In this document: positions 27,429-35,557 of the stretch, one piece after another
Numbering within the stretch: the stretch's first letter is position 1
Layout of the letters: every line of letters starts with the position of its first letter
DNA from: Streptococcus bovimastitidis
GTDB lineage: Bacteria; Bacillota; Bacilli; Lactobacillales; Streptococcaceae
Direction of reading: 5' to 3'
Assembly (NCBI RefSeq): GCF_001885095.1
Contig: NZ_LZDD01000002.1
Location: forward strand, 62,001-126,000
DNA: 64,000 nucleotides
Translations under genes and position numbers: made by a program
The notes under the pieces: generated by a model
The model's database searches: none
What the model was told of the DNA's origin: nothing
The model's input: the letters and a program-made list of their open reading frames with translations, nothing else

Positions 27429-27864
27429 ATAAAATATCCTCTAGGAGTTCTTGTGATCGAGGGCCTTTGGCATTTAGTGTCACCTGTCGTCCTAATTCTT
27501 TTTTAGCAAGGCTAATGGTTAAATAATCTTCAAATGCATCTAAGTCTAATAGATTTCCCCATTCGATAACTGTGACACCATTCCCATAAATAAAATCATC
27601 CAAGTCAATGGAGTCGGGATCATCACCAATGCGATAAACATCTAAATGATATAGGGGGAGACGTCCTTGATACTCACGAACAATGGTGTAAGTTGGACTT
27701 TTAATCATTTGATCGATCTCAAGGCCTTTTGCAATCCCTTTTGTAATGGTAGTCTTGCCAGCACCAAGTTCTCCGGACAAGACAATGACATCCTCTTCCT
27801 TCAAAGCTTTTCCAATTTTGACACCAAAGTCAATCAGTTCATTTTCATTTTCACTATAAAACAT
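27421..27864 (-). CDS. tsaE: tRNA N6-adenosine threonylcarbamoyltransferase ATPase subunit TsaE
   Basis: A 147-residue P-loop ATPase required with TsaB/TsaD for t6A37 synthesis in tRNA. Walker A is LSGELGAGKTTITKG (about 33-47), and the family motifs SPTYTIVREY and VTVIEWGN are present. First gene of the tsaE-GNAT-LCP unit. Confidence 0.94.
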   Translation of the reverse strand: MFYSENENELIDFGVKIGKALKEEDVIVLSGELGAGKTTITKGIAKGLEIDQMIKSPTYTIVREYQGRLPLYHLDVYRIGDDPDSIDLDDFIYGNGVTVIEWGNLLDLDAFEDYLTISLAKKELGRQVTLNAKGPRSQELLEDILYA

Positions 27865-27920
27865 AAGGTCATTATATCAGAAAAGATTTTGACTTCCAAG
27901 TCCTCAATTGAGTAGACATT

Positions 27921-27947
27921 AAAAAAGCAGTCACATATGTAACTGCT
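27921..27947 (-). terminator. Terminator of the purine permease gene
   Basis: AGCAGTTAC and GTGACTGCT pair (one G-U/mismatch) around ATAT, followed on the minus strand by TTTTTT. It lies 11 bases past the stop of the permease. Confidence 0.9.
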
Positions 27948-27958
27948 CTGTCTATTAA

Positions 27959-29419
27959 TTATAAGATAGCTAAGATGACAAAGTTTAGGATAAAGAGGAA
28001 TGTCGCACCCCATAAAATTGGATGAACTTCATTCGCTTTACCTTTTACAATTTTCACTAAGCAATAGAAAATGAAGGCTCCTGCGATACCATATGAAATT
28101 GAGTAACATAAAGCCATGAAGAAGGCTGCGAAGAAGGCTGGTAAAGCATCTTCGAAATTACTCCAATCAACATCCAAGAATGATGAAACCATCATTACCC
28201 CAACGATGATTAATGCAGGTGCTGTTGCTGCTGCTGGAACGATACCAACAAGTGGTAATAAGAAAATTGAAAGCAAGAAACATACTGCTGTAGAAAGAGC
28301 GGTTAAACCTGTACGGCCACCTTCAGCAATACCTGCAGCTGATTCAACATATGTTGTTGTATTTGACGTTCCGAATAAGGCACCGATTGATGTTCCGATA
28401 GCATCGGCAAAAAGTGCACGGTCCATCTTAGAAGAGAATCCAGTAGAGTTTTCAAGGGCTGCTTCGTCTTCTGCTGAGAAAATACCTGTACGACGACCTG
28501 TACCAATAAAGGTACCAATTGTATCAAATGTATCAGATAATGAGAAGGCAAATATTGTCATTAAGACTAATGGTAAACGTGTTGAATCTTTAAATAAAGA
28601 TGCAATTCCACCAAAGGCCGCCAAGAAAGTTGTTCCTAATTCATCGAATGCTTGACCAATATGATTTGATCCAAAGTTTAAGTGTGATAAATCAACAACA
28701 CCAAGTGGAATCCCAACTAATGTAGTTACAATGATACCAATTAAAATTGCTCCACGAACATTTTTTATGACTAAAACTGCCATAAGAAGGAGACCAAAAA
28801 TAGCTAAGAGAACGCTAGGATCTGTGAATGTTGAAATCGCAGGTACAACTCCACCATTTGCGTTAACAGCAAAAACACCATTAGCAAAGGTTTTAGCTGT
28901 AGCTTTAGCTGGTTCAACGCCATTAACTGCTACAATATTTTGTGCTGATAATGAGAAGTTGATAATGTTTGCATTTTTAAAACCTAGATAAGCAACAAAG
29001 ACACCAATCCCTCCACCAATTGCATGTTGGAGACTTAGCGGAATTGCTTTGATGATACTCTTACGGACTTTTGTAACTGTGATAAAGATATTAAATAGTC
29101 CACAAATAAATACCATCCCTAGTGCTTCTTGCCAAGAAAAACCTAGTCCAAATACGACTGTATAAGTGAAGAAAGCATTTAAGCCCATTCCAGGTGCTAA
29201 TGCATAAGGTACATTTGCAAATAGCCCCATTATTGCTGTTGAGATAGCTGCAGCAATAATGGTTGCTAAAAAGACAGCTTTCGTTGGCATTCCAGCTGCA
29301 CCAAGAATACTTGGATTAACAAATAGAATATACGACATTGCAAAGAAGGTTGTTAAACCAGCAACGATTTCGGTTGAGACACTAGTGTCATTTTCCTTTA
29401 AATTAAAAAACTTTTCCAT
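27959..29419 (-). CDS. NCS2 family purine permease (PbuG/AzgA-like)
   Basis: A 486-residue membrane protein of about 12-14 helices. Its start EKFFNLKENDTSVSTEIVAGLTTFFAMSYI, the FVNPSILGAAGMP segment and the later SAEDEAALENSTGF... FGTSNTTTYVESAAG region are those of the AzgA-like hypoxanthine/guanine/adenine proton symporters. It is monocistronic, divergent from a Cof-type phosphatase, with a PurBox-like sequence in the intergenic region. Confidence 0.9.
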   Translation of the reverse strand: MEKFFNLKENDTSVSTEIVAGLTTFFAMSYILFVNPSILGAAGMPTKAVFLATIIAAAISTAIMGLFANVPYALAPGMGLNAFFTYTVVFGLGFSWQEALGMVFICGLFNIFITVTKVRKSIIKAIPLSLQHAIGGGIGVFVAYLGFKNANIINFSLSAQNIVAVNGVEPAKATAKTFANGVFAVNANGGVVPAISTFTDPSVLLAIFGLLLMAVLVIKNVRGAILIGIIVTTLVGIPLGVVDLSHLNFGSNHIGQAFDELGTTFLAAFGGIASLFKDSTRLPLVLMTIFAFSLSDTFDTIGTFIGTGRRTGIFSAEDEAALENSTGFSSKMDRALFADAIGTSIGALFGTSNTTTYVESAAGIAEGGRTGLTALSTAVCFLLSIFLLPLVGIVPAAATAPALIIVGVMMVSSFLDVDWSNFEDALPAFFAAFFMALCYSISYGIAGAFIFYCLVKIVKGKANEVHPILWGATFLFILNFVILAIL

Positions 29420-29533
29420 TAGAATGGAGACTCCTTAAATAAGTAATAAGATAGATAAAAATCAAAAAAACCGTCACTAATCATGACTAGCTTTGATTTC
29501 ATCCAATAATGTGTCGTTAAAAACGATAGTATT

Positions 29534-29598
29534 ATCCTACCACTTGTCACAAAGCTTTTCAAACAATTTAGAAAATTAATAACGAATTGTTCGTCTTT
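29534..29598 (-). promoter_or_regulatory. Purine permease promoter with PurBox-like site
   Basis: Minus strand TTGAAA (29562-29557), 17 bases, TAGGAT (29539-29534). A 13-mer ending CGAACAAT (29598-29586) matches the streptococcal/lactococcal PurBox AWWWCCGAACWWT at 11 of 13 positions and sits about 60-70 bases upstream of the expected start point, where PurR activator sites usually lie. A weaker, oppositely oriented copy (10/13) is at 29604-29616. Confidence 0.55.
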
Positions 29599-29626
29599 TC
29601 TACTAAAACGAAAAATTTTTCAAGTC

Positions 29627-29647
29627 TTTACCATTTACTATGGTAAA
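29627..29647. promoter_or_regulatory. Operator-like palindrome before the Cof phosphatase gene
   Basis: TTTACCAT and ATGGTAAA, perfect 8-base arms with a 5-base spacer, in the -35 region of the promoter at 29659-29667. No T-run follows. It may be a repressor site, but I cannot name the protein. Confidence 0.5.
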
Positions 29648-29658
29648 TAAATTATTTT

Positions 29659-29667
29659 TGATATACT
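29659..29667 (+). promoter_or_regulatory. Extended -10 promoter giving an apparently leaderless mRNA
   Basis: TGATATACT (TGn plus TATACT) ends 6 bases before the ATG of the phosphatase gene at 29674, so transcription should begin at or next to the start codon. No Shine-Dalgarno sequence is present. Confidence 0.6.
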
Positions 29668-29673
29668 TTTAAC

Positions 29674-30486
29674 ATGACTAAAAAAATAATTGCTCTTGAT
29701 TTAGATGGAACCTTACTCCATAGTGATAACACTATCTCAGACTATACCAAAAACGTCCTCCAAAAAGTACAAGAAAAGGGACATCATGTTGTAATCTCAA
29801 CAGGTCGCCCTTACCGTATGGCTATGGACTACTATCATCAATTACAGTTAAAGACGCCAATGATTACTTTCAATGGCTCCCTAACCCATATGCCTGAACA
29901 AAAGTGGGAATTCGAGCACAACGTAACGCTTGATAAAAATTATTTAATTGAAATTTTAAAATCTCAAAATGATTTTCAAATGGATTTTATTGCTAGTGAG
30001 TATCGTAAAAATTTCTACATCACCTTAAATAATCGCGAAAAAATTGATCCACAATTATTTGGTGTACCCTCAATTACTGATGACATGAAATTAATTGAAA
30101 CAAAAATCACACGTAATCCGAATGCTTTGCTAACTCAAACCCATCATCAAGATAAAAATGAATTGGCTAAACAAATGCGTAGCTACTTCAATAATGAAAT
30201 TGAAGTTGATTCTTGGGGAGGACCATTAAATATATTGGAAATTTCTCCAAAGAACGTTAATAAAGCCTATGCGTTAAAATATCTTCTTAATCTCTACAAT
30301 AAAGATAAGAAAGATCTCATTGCCTTTGGAGATGAACAAAACGATACTGAAATGCTATCCTTTGCTGGCACTGGCTATGCAATGAAAAATGCTAACCCTA
30401 TCTTATTACCCCATGCTGACCATCAAATCCAATGGACTAATGAAGAAGATGGTGTGGCTAAACAATTAGAAGCGCTTTTCTTATAA
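29674..30486 (+). CDS. Cof-type HAD phosphatase
   Basis: A 270-residue Cof/YidA-like HAD hydrolase. Motif I is ALDLDGTLLHSD, motif II the Ser/Thr in VISTGRPYRMA, motif III the Lys near residue 190-200, and motif IV GDEQNDTEMLSFAG. The large C2B cap fits sugar phosphates or FMN-like substrates. The start at ATG 29674 has no ribosome site and is probably leaderless (see promoter). Transcribed divergently from the purine permease. Confidence 0.9.
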   Translation: MTKKIIALDLDGTLLHSDNTISDYTKNVLQKVQEKGHHVVISTGRPYRMAMDYYHQLQLKTPMITFNGSLTHMPEQKWEFEHNVTLDKNYLIEILKSQNDFQMDFIASEYRKNFYITLNNREKIDPQLFGVPSITDDMKLIETKITRNPNALLTQTHHQDKNELAKQMRSYFNNEIEVDSWGGPLNILEISPKNVNKAYALKYLLNLYNKDKKDLIAFGDEQNDTEMLSFAGTGYAMKNANPILLPHADHQIQWTNEEDGVAKQLEALFL

Positions 30487-30496
30487 GGGCAAAACG

Positions 30497-30529
30497 AAAC
30501 CACTTTGGCAATCAACAAGGTGGTTTTTT
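30497..30529 (+). terminator. Terminator of the Cof phosphatase gene
   Basis: AAACCAC-TT...AA-GTGGTTT with six T following, 11 bases past the stop codon. Confidence 0.85.
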
Positions 30530-30700
30530 GAATAGATTTTTCCAATTATCTCAAAACTCTTTTTCATTTTTTCAATCATTTTTCATTATTTTTTCTACAT
30601 ACACTTTATTTTTTACCGTGAGATAATATCACAATTCCCTTAAATCTGATAATATAACATGACTTTGTGAAATTTTTCTTATATTTATAATAATTTCGGA
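30530..30700. other. AT-rich gene-free region before the man promoter
   Basis: No gene is supported. An inverted repeat GTGA-GATAATA-TCAC lies at about 30618-30632 and could be an upstream binding site for the man promoter; otherwise T-rich tracts only. Confidence 0.35.
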
Positions 30701-30707
30701 AAAAGTA

Positions 30708-30736
30708 TTGCTTTTTCATTGAAAACGTTTTAAAAT
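30708..30736 (+). promoter_or_regulatory. manLMN promoter with cre between -35 and -10
   Basis: TTGCTT (30708-30713), 17 bases, TAAAAT (30731-30736). TGAAAACGTTTTAA (30720-30733) matches the cre consensus with one mismatch and fills the spacer into the -10, so CcpA bound there would block polymerase. Confidence 0.85.
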
Positions 30737-30779
30737 AGATACGTTCTTGAATTTCGTTTAAAGGAAAAAGGATTGCCAA

Positions 30780-30845
30780 ATGACTTATGTAAAAGAAATT
30801 TGGAAGGAGATTATTCTTTTTCATTTCAACGAAAAAATTTTTTAA
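30780..30845 (+). CDS. Possible 21-codon leader ORF of manL
   Basis: ATG 30780 follows AAAGGAAAAAGGATTGCC and encodes [21 protein letters not shown], ending at a TAA that immediately precedes the manL ribosome site AAAAGGAGG. It is the first ORF on the man transcript. No homology is claimed; it could be a translated leader or chance. Confidence 0.35.
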   Translation: MTYVKEIWKEIILFHFNEKIF

Positions 30846-30862
30846 AAGGAGGAAGAACAAGA

Positions 30863-31852
30863 ATGGGTATCGGTATTATTATTGCCAGCCACGGTAAATT
30901 TGCTGAAGGTATTCATCAATCTGGTTCTATGATTTTTGGCGAACAAGAGAAAGTTCAAGTTGTAACTTTCATGCCAAACGAAGGACCTGACGATTTATAT
31001 GGACACTTCAACAATGCTATCGCTCAATTTGATGCTGATGATGAAGTCCTTGTACTAGCTGACCTTTGGAGTGGATCTCCATTTAACCAAGCTAGTCGCG
31101 TAATGGGAGAAAATCCTGAACGTAAAATGGCTATCATCACAGGTCTTAACTTGCCTATGCTTATTCAAGCCTACACTGAGCGTATGATGGACGCTAATGC
31201 AGGTGTTGAACAAGTTGCCGCTAATATTATTAAAGAGTCAAAAGAAGGTGTTAAAGCACTTCCTGAAGAACTCAATCCAGTAGAAACTGTTGCTCCTCAA
31301 GCAGCTGCTCCAGTTAAACAAGGTTCAATTCCAGAAGGAACTGTCATTGGTGATGGTAAACTTAAAATTAACCTTGCTCGTATCGACACTCGTCTCTTAC
31401 ATGGTCAAGTTGCGACTGCATGGACTCCTGCTTCTAAAGCAAACCGTATCATCGTTGCTTCAGACTCAGTTGCTCATGATGATTTGCGTAAACAATTGAT
31501 CAAACAAGCTGCTCCTGGTGGCGTTAAAGCTAACGTTGTTCCAATTCAAAAATTAACTGAAGTTGCTAAAGATCCTCGTTTTGGCGATACTCATGCTTTA
31601 ATTTTATTTGAAACAGTTCAAGATGCTCTTCGTGCTGTCGAAGGTGGCGTTGAAATCAAAGAATTAAATGTTGGTTCAATGGCTCACTCAACTGGTAAAA
31701 CAATGGTCAACAACGTATTATCTATGGATAAAGATGATGTTGCTGCCTTTGAGAAACTTCAAGAGTTAGGTGTTGAGTTTGACGTTCGTAAAGTTCCAAA
31801 TGATTCTAAGAAGAATTTATTTGAACTGATCAAAAAAGCTCACATTCAATAA
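30863..31852 (+). CDS. manL: Mannose/glucose PTS EIIAB component ManL
   Basis: A 329-residue cytosolic EIIAB-Man protein. The EIIA phosphorylation site is His10 in [11 protein letters not shown]; the EIIB site is His180 in [12 protein letters not shown]; an Ala/Pro/Val-rich linker lies at about 145-160. The start at ATG 30863 follows AAAAGGAGGAAGAACAAG; an earlier in-frame codon overlaps the leader ORF. With ManM/ManN it imports glucose, mannose and other sugars and takes part in catabolite control. Confidence 0.96.
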   Translation: MGIGIIIASHGKFAEGIHQSGSMIFGEQEKVQVVTFMPNEGPDDLYGHFNNAIAQFDADDEVLVLADLWSGSPFNQASRVMGENPERKMAIITGLNLPMLIQAYTERMMDANAGVEQVAANIIKESKEGVKALPEELNPVETVAPQAAAPVKQGSIPEGTVIGDGKLKINLARIDTRLLHGQVATAWTPASKANRIIVASDSVAHDDLRKQLIKQAAPGGVKANVVPIQKLTEVAKDPRFGDTHALILFETVQDALRAVEGGVEIKELNVGSMAHSTGKTMVNNVLSMDKDDVAAFEKLQELGVEFDVRKVPNDSKKNLFELIKKAHIQ

Positions 31853-31855
31853 GAA

Positions 31856-31884
31856 CTTTCCTTTAATTTAAGATTAAAAGAAAG
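31856..31884 (+). other. Intercistronic hairpin between manL and manM
   Basis: CTTTCCTTTAA and TTAAAAGAAAG pair at 10 of 11 positions around 7 bases, without a T-run. It begins 4 bases after the manL stop and probably stabilises or processes the manL end of the mRNA; partial termination is less likely. Confidence 0.6.
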
Positions 31885-31957
31885 CGTTTAATACTCAAAT
31901 TGATCGAAATTTAATAATAGTTAGATTTCGTTAGATACACTTCGAAAGGATAAGAAA

Positions 31958-32770
31958 ATGTCAGATATTTCAATTATTTCTGCTATCTTGGTCGTTGTGG
32001 TTGCCTTCTTCGCAGGTATGGAAGGTATCCTTGACCAATTTCAATTCCATCAACCACTTGTCGCTTGTACGCTTATCGGTCTTGTAACTGGTAACTTAGA
32101 AGCAGGTGTTATGCTTGGTGGATTTTTACAAATGATCGCTCTTGGTTGGGCAAACATCGGTGCTGCAGTTGCACCGGATGCTGCTTTAGCATCAGTCGCT
32201 GCTGCTATTATCATGGTTAAAGGTGGCAACTTCACTTCTCAAGGTGTTGCCGTTGCAACAGCAACAGCTATTCCTTTGGCAGTTGCAGGTTTATTCCTTA
32301 CTATGATCGTTCGTACTCTTTCAGTTGCCTTAGCTCATACAGCTGATAATGCTGCTAAAGACGGTAATATTGCTGGTGTTGAACGCGCTCACTTCATCGC
32401 ATTAATGATGCAAGGTCTTCGTATTGCTATTCCAGCCGCACTTCTTATTGCAATCCCAGCTAGCGCTGTTAAAGATGCTTTAGGAATGATGCCTGACTGG
32501 TTAAACGGCGGTATGGCTGTAGGTGGTGGTATGGTTGTTGCCGTAGGTTATGCTATGGTAATCAACATGATGGCTACTCGTGAAGTTTGGCCATTCTTCG
32601 CTCTTGGTTTTGCTTTCGCAGCCTTAAGCGACTTAACACTTATCGCACTTGGTGTAATCGGTGTAGCTATGGCCTTCATCTACCTTAACCTTTCTAAACA
32701 AGGTGGAAATGGTGGATCAGGTAACGGTGGATCAAACGATCCTATCGGCGATATCCTAGAAGACTACTAG
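31958..32770 (+). CDS. manM: Mannose/glucose PTS EIIC component ManM
   Basis: A 270-residue membrane protein of the EIIC-Man (PTS-EII-Man/Sor) family with about seven hydrophobic segments, including MEGILDQFQFHQPLVACTLIGLVTG, a hallmark of the family. The C-terminus is Gly/Asn/Ser-rich (GGNGGSGNGGSND). AAAGGATAAGAAA is the ribosome site. It forms the translocation unit with ManN. Confidence 0.95.
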   Translation: MSDISIISAILVVVVAFFAGMEGILDQFQFHQPLVACTLIGLVTGNLEAGVMLGGFLQMIALGWANIGAAVAPDAALASVAAAIIMVKGGNFTSQGVAVATATAIPLAVAGLFLTMIVRTLSVALAHTADNAAKDGNIAGVERAHFIALMMQGLRIAIPAALLIAIPASAVKDALGMMPDWLNGGMAVGGGMVVAVGYAMVINMMATREVWPFFALGFAFAALSDLTLIALGVIGVAMAFIYLNLSKQGGNGGSGNGGSNDPIGDILEDY

Positions 32771-32783
32771 AAAGGGGCCTAAC

Positions 32784-33695
32784 ATGACTGAACAAATTAA
32801 ATTATCAAAAGCTGATCGCCAAAAAGTTTGGTGGCGTTCACAATTCTTGCAAGGTTCATGGAACTATGAACGTATGCAAAACTTGGGTTGGGCTTATTCT
32901 CTTATTCCAGCAATCAAGAAATTATACACAACTAAAGAAGATCAAGCAGCGGCACTTACTCGCCACTTAGAATTCTTTAATACTCACCCTTACGTAGCTG
33001 CTCCTATCATGGGTGTTACTCTAGCTCTTGAAGAAGAAAGAGCTAACGGTACTGACATCGATGATGCTGCTATTCAAGGGGTTAAAATCGGTATGATGGG
33101 ACCTTTAGCTGGTATTGGTGATCCAGTATTCTGGTTTACAGTTCGTCCAATCTTAGGAGCTCTTGGTGCTTCATTAGCACAATCTGGTAACATCATGGGA
33201 CCAATCATTTTCTTCCTTGGATGGAATATCATCCGTATGGCCTTCTTATGGTATACACAAGAATTTGGTTATAAAGCTGGTTCTGAAATCACTAAAGACA
33301 TGTCTGGTGGTATCTTACAAGACATTACTAAAGGGGCATCAATCCTTGGTATGTTCATCCTTGCAGTATTAGTTGAACGTTGGGTATCAATTAAATTTAC
33401 GGTTGACCTACCTTCTAAAATGTTATCAAAAGGTGCTTATGTAGAATTTCCTAAAGGAAACATCAACGGTGCTGAATTAAAAGGTATTTTAGGACAAGCC
33501 ATTGGTGGTATGAGCCTTGATAAATATCAAGCACAATCACTTCAAGGACAACTTGATTCACTTATCCCTGGATTAATGGGACTTGTACTTACTTTCTTAT
33601 GTATGTGGTTACTTAAGAAAAAAGTTTCACCAATTACAATCATTATTGCTTTATTTGTCGTTGGTATCCTTGCTCGTCTATTCGGTATCATGTAA
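32784..33695 (+). CDS. manN: Mannose/glucose PTS EIID component ManN
   Basis: A 303-residue EIID-Man protein: cytoplasmic N-terminal region with SQFLQGSWNYERMQNLGWAYSLIPAI, and conserved GPLAGIGDPVFWFTVRP, followed by C-terminal transmembrane helices. It starts 13 bases after manM (SD AAAGGGG) and is followed by a strong terminator, so manO is only partly co-transcribed. Confidence 0.95.
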   Translation: MTEQIKLSKADRQKVWWRSQFLQGSWNYERMQNLGWAYSLIPAIKKLYTTKEDQAAALTRHLEFFNTHPYVAAPIMGVTLALEEERANGTDIDDAAIQGVKIGMMGPLAGIGDPVFWFTVRPILGALGASLAQSGNIMGPIIFFLGWNIIRMAFLWYTQEFGYKAGSEITKDMSGGILQDITKGASILGMFILAVLVERWVSIKFTVDLPSKMLSKGAYVEFPKGNINGAELKGILGQAIGGMSLDKYQAQSLQGQLDSLIPGLMGLVLTFLCMWLLKKKVSPITIIIALFVVGILARLFGIM

Positions 33696-33701
33696 TAGAT
33701 T

Positions 33702-33730
33702 AAAACCTGGGATTATATCCCAGGTTTTTT
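33702..33730 (+). terminator. Terminator after manN
   Basis: AAAACCTGGGA and TCCCAGGTTTT pair perfectly around TTATA, followed by more T. Confidence 0.93.
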
Positions 33731-33802
33731 ATTAGAAAGTAGTCAATTATTATTACTTTCCATATGCTATAATATTTCTAAAGCAATGAAGGGAGTTTCA
33801 CT

Positions 33803-34165
33803 TTGGCAAAATCCATGAATACTACTGTCGACTTTAAAACAAAGGCAACTTCATACTTGGGTATGGGAGGTAAGGTCGGAAAAATTTTAGTTGGTGATAA
33901 AGCTTTTGAATTTTACAATGATAAAAATGTTGAAGACTACATTCAAATCCCTTGGTCATCCGTGAACCAAATAGGAGCGAATGTTTCAAGAAATAAGGTT
34001 AGCAGACATTTTGAAATTTTCACAGATCAAGGTAAGTTTTTATTTGCTTCCAAAGACTCTGGTAAAATTCTCAAATTAGCTCGTTTAAAGATTGGTAATG
34101 AAAATGTTGTTAGACTTCCAACTTTAATCCAGTTAATCATTAGCAAATGGTTTTCAAAAAAATAA
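33803..34165 (+). CDS. manO: DUF956 family protein ManO
   Basis: A 120-residue DUF956 protein, regularly found after manLMN in lactic acid bacteria and called ManO. Its features are MNTTVDFKTKATSYLGMGGKVGKILVGDKAFEFYN and IPWSSVNQIGANVSRNKVSRHFEI. It is proposed to influence the mannose PTS; the mechanism is not established. A TATAAT (33768) lies about 35 bases upstream, suggesting its own promoter. Confidence 0.88.
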   Translation: MAKSMNTTVDFKTKATSYLGMGGKVGKILVGDKAFEFYNDKNVEDYIQIPWSSVNQIGANVSRNKVSRHFEIFTDQGKFLFASKDSGKILKLARLKIGNENVVRLPTLIQLIISKWFSKK

Positions 34166-34194
34166 GCTGGGACAGTTTGTCCTAGCTTATTTTT
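34156..34194 (+). terminator. Bidirectional terminator between manO and the acyltransferase gene
   Basis: AAATAAGCTGGGAC and GTCCTAGCTTATTT pair with one mismatch around AGTTT, with A and T runs on both sides; it serves two convergent genes. Confidence 0.92.
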
Positions 34195-35260
34195 ATTCTT
34201 CAAATGGTATCATTTCATCTAAACGTTTCATTAATTGATTAACATGCAACCATTTAAAAATTTGCATTCGGCTTTTTTCAATAAAGAAAGCAAAAATATA
34301 AATAATGATTGATACCCCCAAAATCAATAGAGGATAGATATAAATTGGTGCATTAATAAAAGGTTCAGCAAAATCCCTAATAACAAATTTTACCAGAAGT
34401 GGATGCAAGTGAGCCAAGTATACTCCAAGTGTTGTCGGAGCAACCAAGACAATAAAATCATGTAAATGGTGGTGCTTGGTGATGTCCATTTTTGCAAAAA
34501 CAATGAATAAACAAATCGCACCTAAACTCAAACTTGGCGAAACATACCAATACCAGATATTACCAACAATAAATTTCATGGCGTAGGTTACAATCATCGA
34601 AATCGAGTAGACAGTCAATAATTTTTTTGTTGAAAATTTTTCAAGATCTAAACGATGTAAATAAGCCCCTACAATATAAAGGATGACCAACCAAGTCATT
34701 TCAAATCCTTTACTTAATGAGAATTCAGCTACACGATTATTCATAAGTGCTGGTAAGAGCGAAAAAACAAAGCCCATTAAAATAACTAAATTGTGTAATT
34801 GTTTATCAGTCAAAGATTTTAAGCCCCCATTGATCATGGGCATGAAAATGAGTAAGGCAAAGTAGGCCGACATATACCAGTATTGACCGCTTACGATTGG
34901 GAAAAATGCTTGACGCCAATTAAGCAGCGTTACAGGAAAGCCAGCAAGTGCAAACAAAAGAGTAATCGTAAAGGTGTAGAAAAACACTTGTAGCCAAATA
35001 TTTGCTAATTTTGAATACTTATATTTAGATTTGCAACCAACATAGCCACTAATTAAGGCATAACAATTGACCGCTCCATATACTAATACTTGTATAATCC
35101 AAGTTACTATAAAATAGGAATCTGATTGTCCATCTACTTCAGACCTTAAACCACCTTTTCCTAAGACATGTGTTACAACTATCATAAACATTGAAATGAT
35201 CCGTAACAAATCAAGGCCATAGTGATGGGTCCGGATTTTTTTAGTCATTTTATTAGTCAT
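34193..35260 (-). CDS. Acyltransferase-3 family membrane protein
   Basis: A 355-residue integral membrane acyltransferase (AT3/OafA-like, no SGNH domain) with about ten hydrophobic segments. The opening HHYGLDLLRIISMFMIVVTHVLGKGG holds the conserved Arg and the catalytic-type His; GVYLAHLHPLLV is a typical late motif. Related enzymes O-acetylate wall or surface polysaccharides. No ribosome site precedes ATG 35260, and an extended -10 ends 6 bases before it. A second Met four codons later is possible but also lacks one. Confidence 0.85.
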   Translation of the reverse strand: MTNKMTKKIRTHHYGLDLLRIISMFMIVVTHVLGKGGLRSEVDGQSDSYFIVTWIIQVLVYGAVNCYALISGYVGCKSKYKYSKLANIWLQVFFYTFTITLLFALAGFPVTLLNWRQAFFPIVSGQYWYMSAYFALLIFMPMINGGLKSLTDKQLHNLVILMGFVFSLLPALMNNRVAEFSLSKGFEMTWLVILYIVGAYLHRLDLEKFSTKKLLTVYSISMIVTYAMKFIVGNIWYWYVSPSLSLGAICLFIVFAKMDITKHHHLHDFIVLVAPTTLGVYLAHLHPLLVKFVIRDFAEPFINAPIYIYPLLILGVSIIIYIFAFFIEKSRMQIFKWLHVNQLMKRLDEMIPFEE

Positions 35261-35266
35261 AAAACT

Positions 35267-35275
35267 ATTCTATCA
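35267..35275 (-). promoter_or_regulatory. Extended -10 promoter giving an apparently leaderless acyltransferase mRNA
   Basis: Minus strand TGATAGAAT (TGn plus TAGAAT) with its last base at 35267; the seventh base downstream is the A of the ATG at 35260. No Shine-Dalgarno lies in between. Confidence 0.55.
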
Positions 35276-35326
35276 CAAGTCATTTGATAATGCTTAATGT
35301 GAAAACCACTTTAAAAGGGTTTGATG

Positions 35327-35354
35327 TTTACATTTTACGCAATTTTGATATAAT
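35327..35354 (+). promoter_or_regulatory. serS promoter
   Basis: TTTACA (35327-35332), 16 bases, TATAAT (35349-35354). The transcript would carry a leader of about 197 bases containing the T-box. Confidence 0.85.
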
Positions 35355-35360
35355 AGACCT

Positions 35361-35541
35361 ATCGGATAAGTAGTTTGATTTCCTTTCCAGAAAGTCTGTG
35401 GTTGCTGTGAACAGATAAGTTAATCCTATGAAATTCTACCGATTAATAGTAAAAATTGATACTAATTAAGGGCACAGGATGTGAAGCTGGATGGAACCGC
35501 GCAATAGCGCTCCAGCATTTCATATGCTGTGTTTTTTTATA
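35361..35541 (+). ncRNA. T-box leader of serS with terminator
   Basis: The T-box core TGGAACCGCG lies at 35492-35501, preceded by stem-loop material from about 35361. The terminator hairpin CAGCAT-TTCAT-ATGCTG (35513-35529) is followed by seven T. Uncharged tRNA-Ser would pair with the T-box and favour the antiterminator (GCTGG...CCAGC, about 35486-35516). I cannot place the specifier codon with certainty. Confidence 0.9.
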
Positions 35542-35557
35542 TAAAAAGGAGTTAAAT

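Noticed and set aside
28116..28655. Plus-strand 179-codon open frame inside the purine permease gene
   Set aside because: Long but antisense to a well-conserved membrane transporter, with Ala/Lys/Pro-rich composition typical of a reverse-complement shadow; no start signal.
29420..29533. Purine riboswitch or attenuator in the permease leader
   Set aside because: The leader has a weak GTCA/TGAC hairpin and a T-rich stretch but not the conserved purine aptamer core; I could not fold a convincing aptamer.
30606..30860. Minus-strand 84-codon open frame before manL
   Set aside because: It runs opposite to the man promoter, cre and leader, is Phe/Lys/Asn-rich as expected of random AT-rich DNA, and has no ribosome site.
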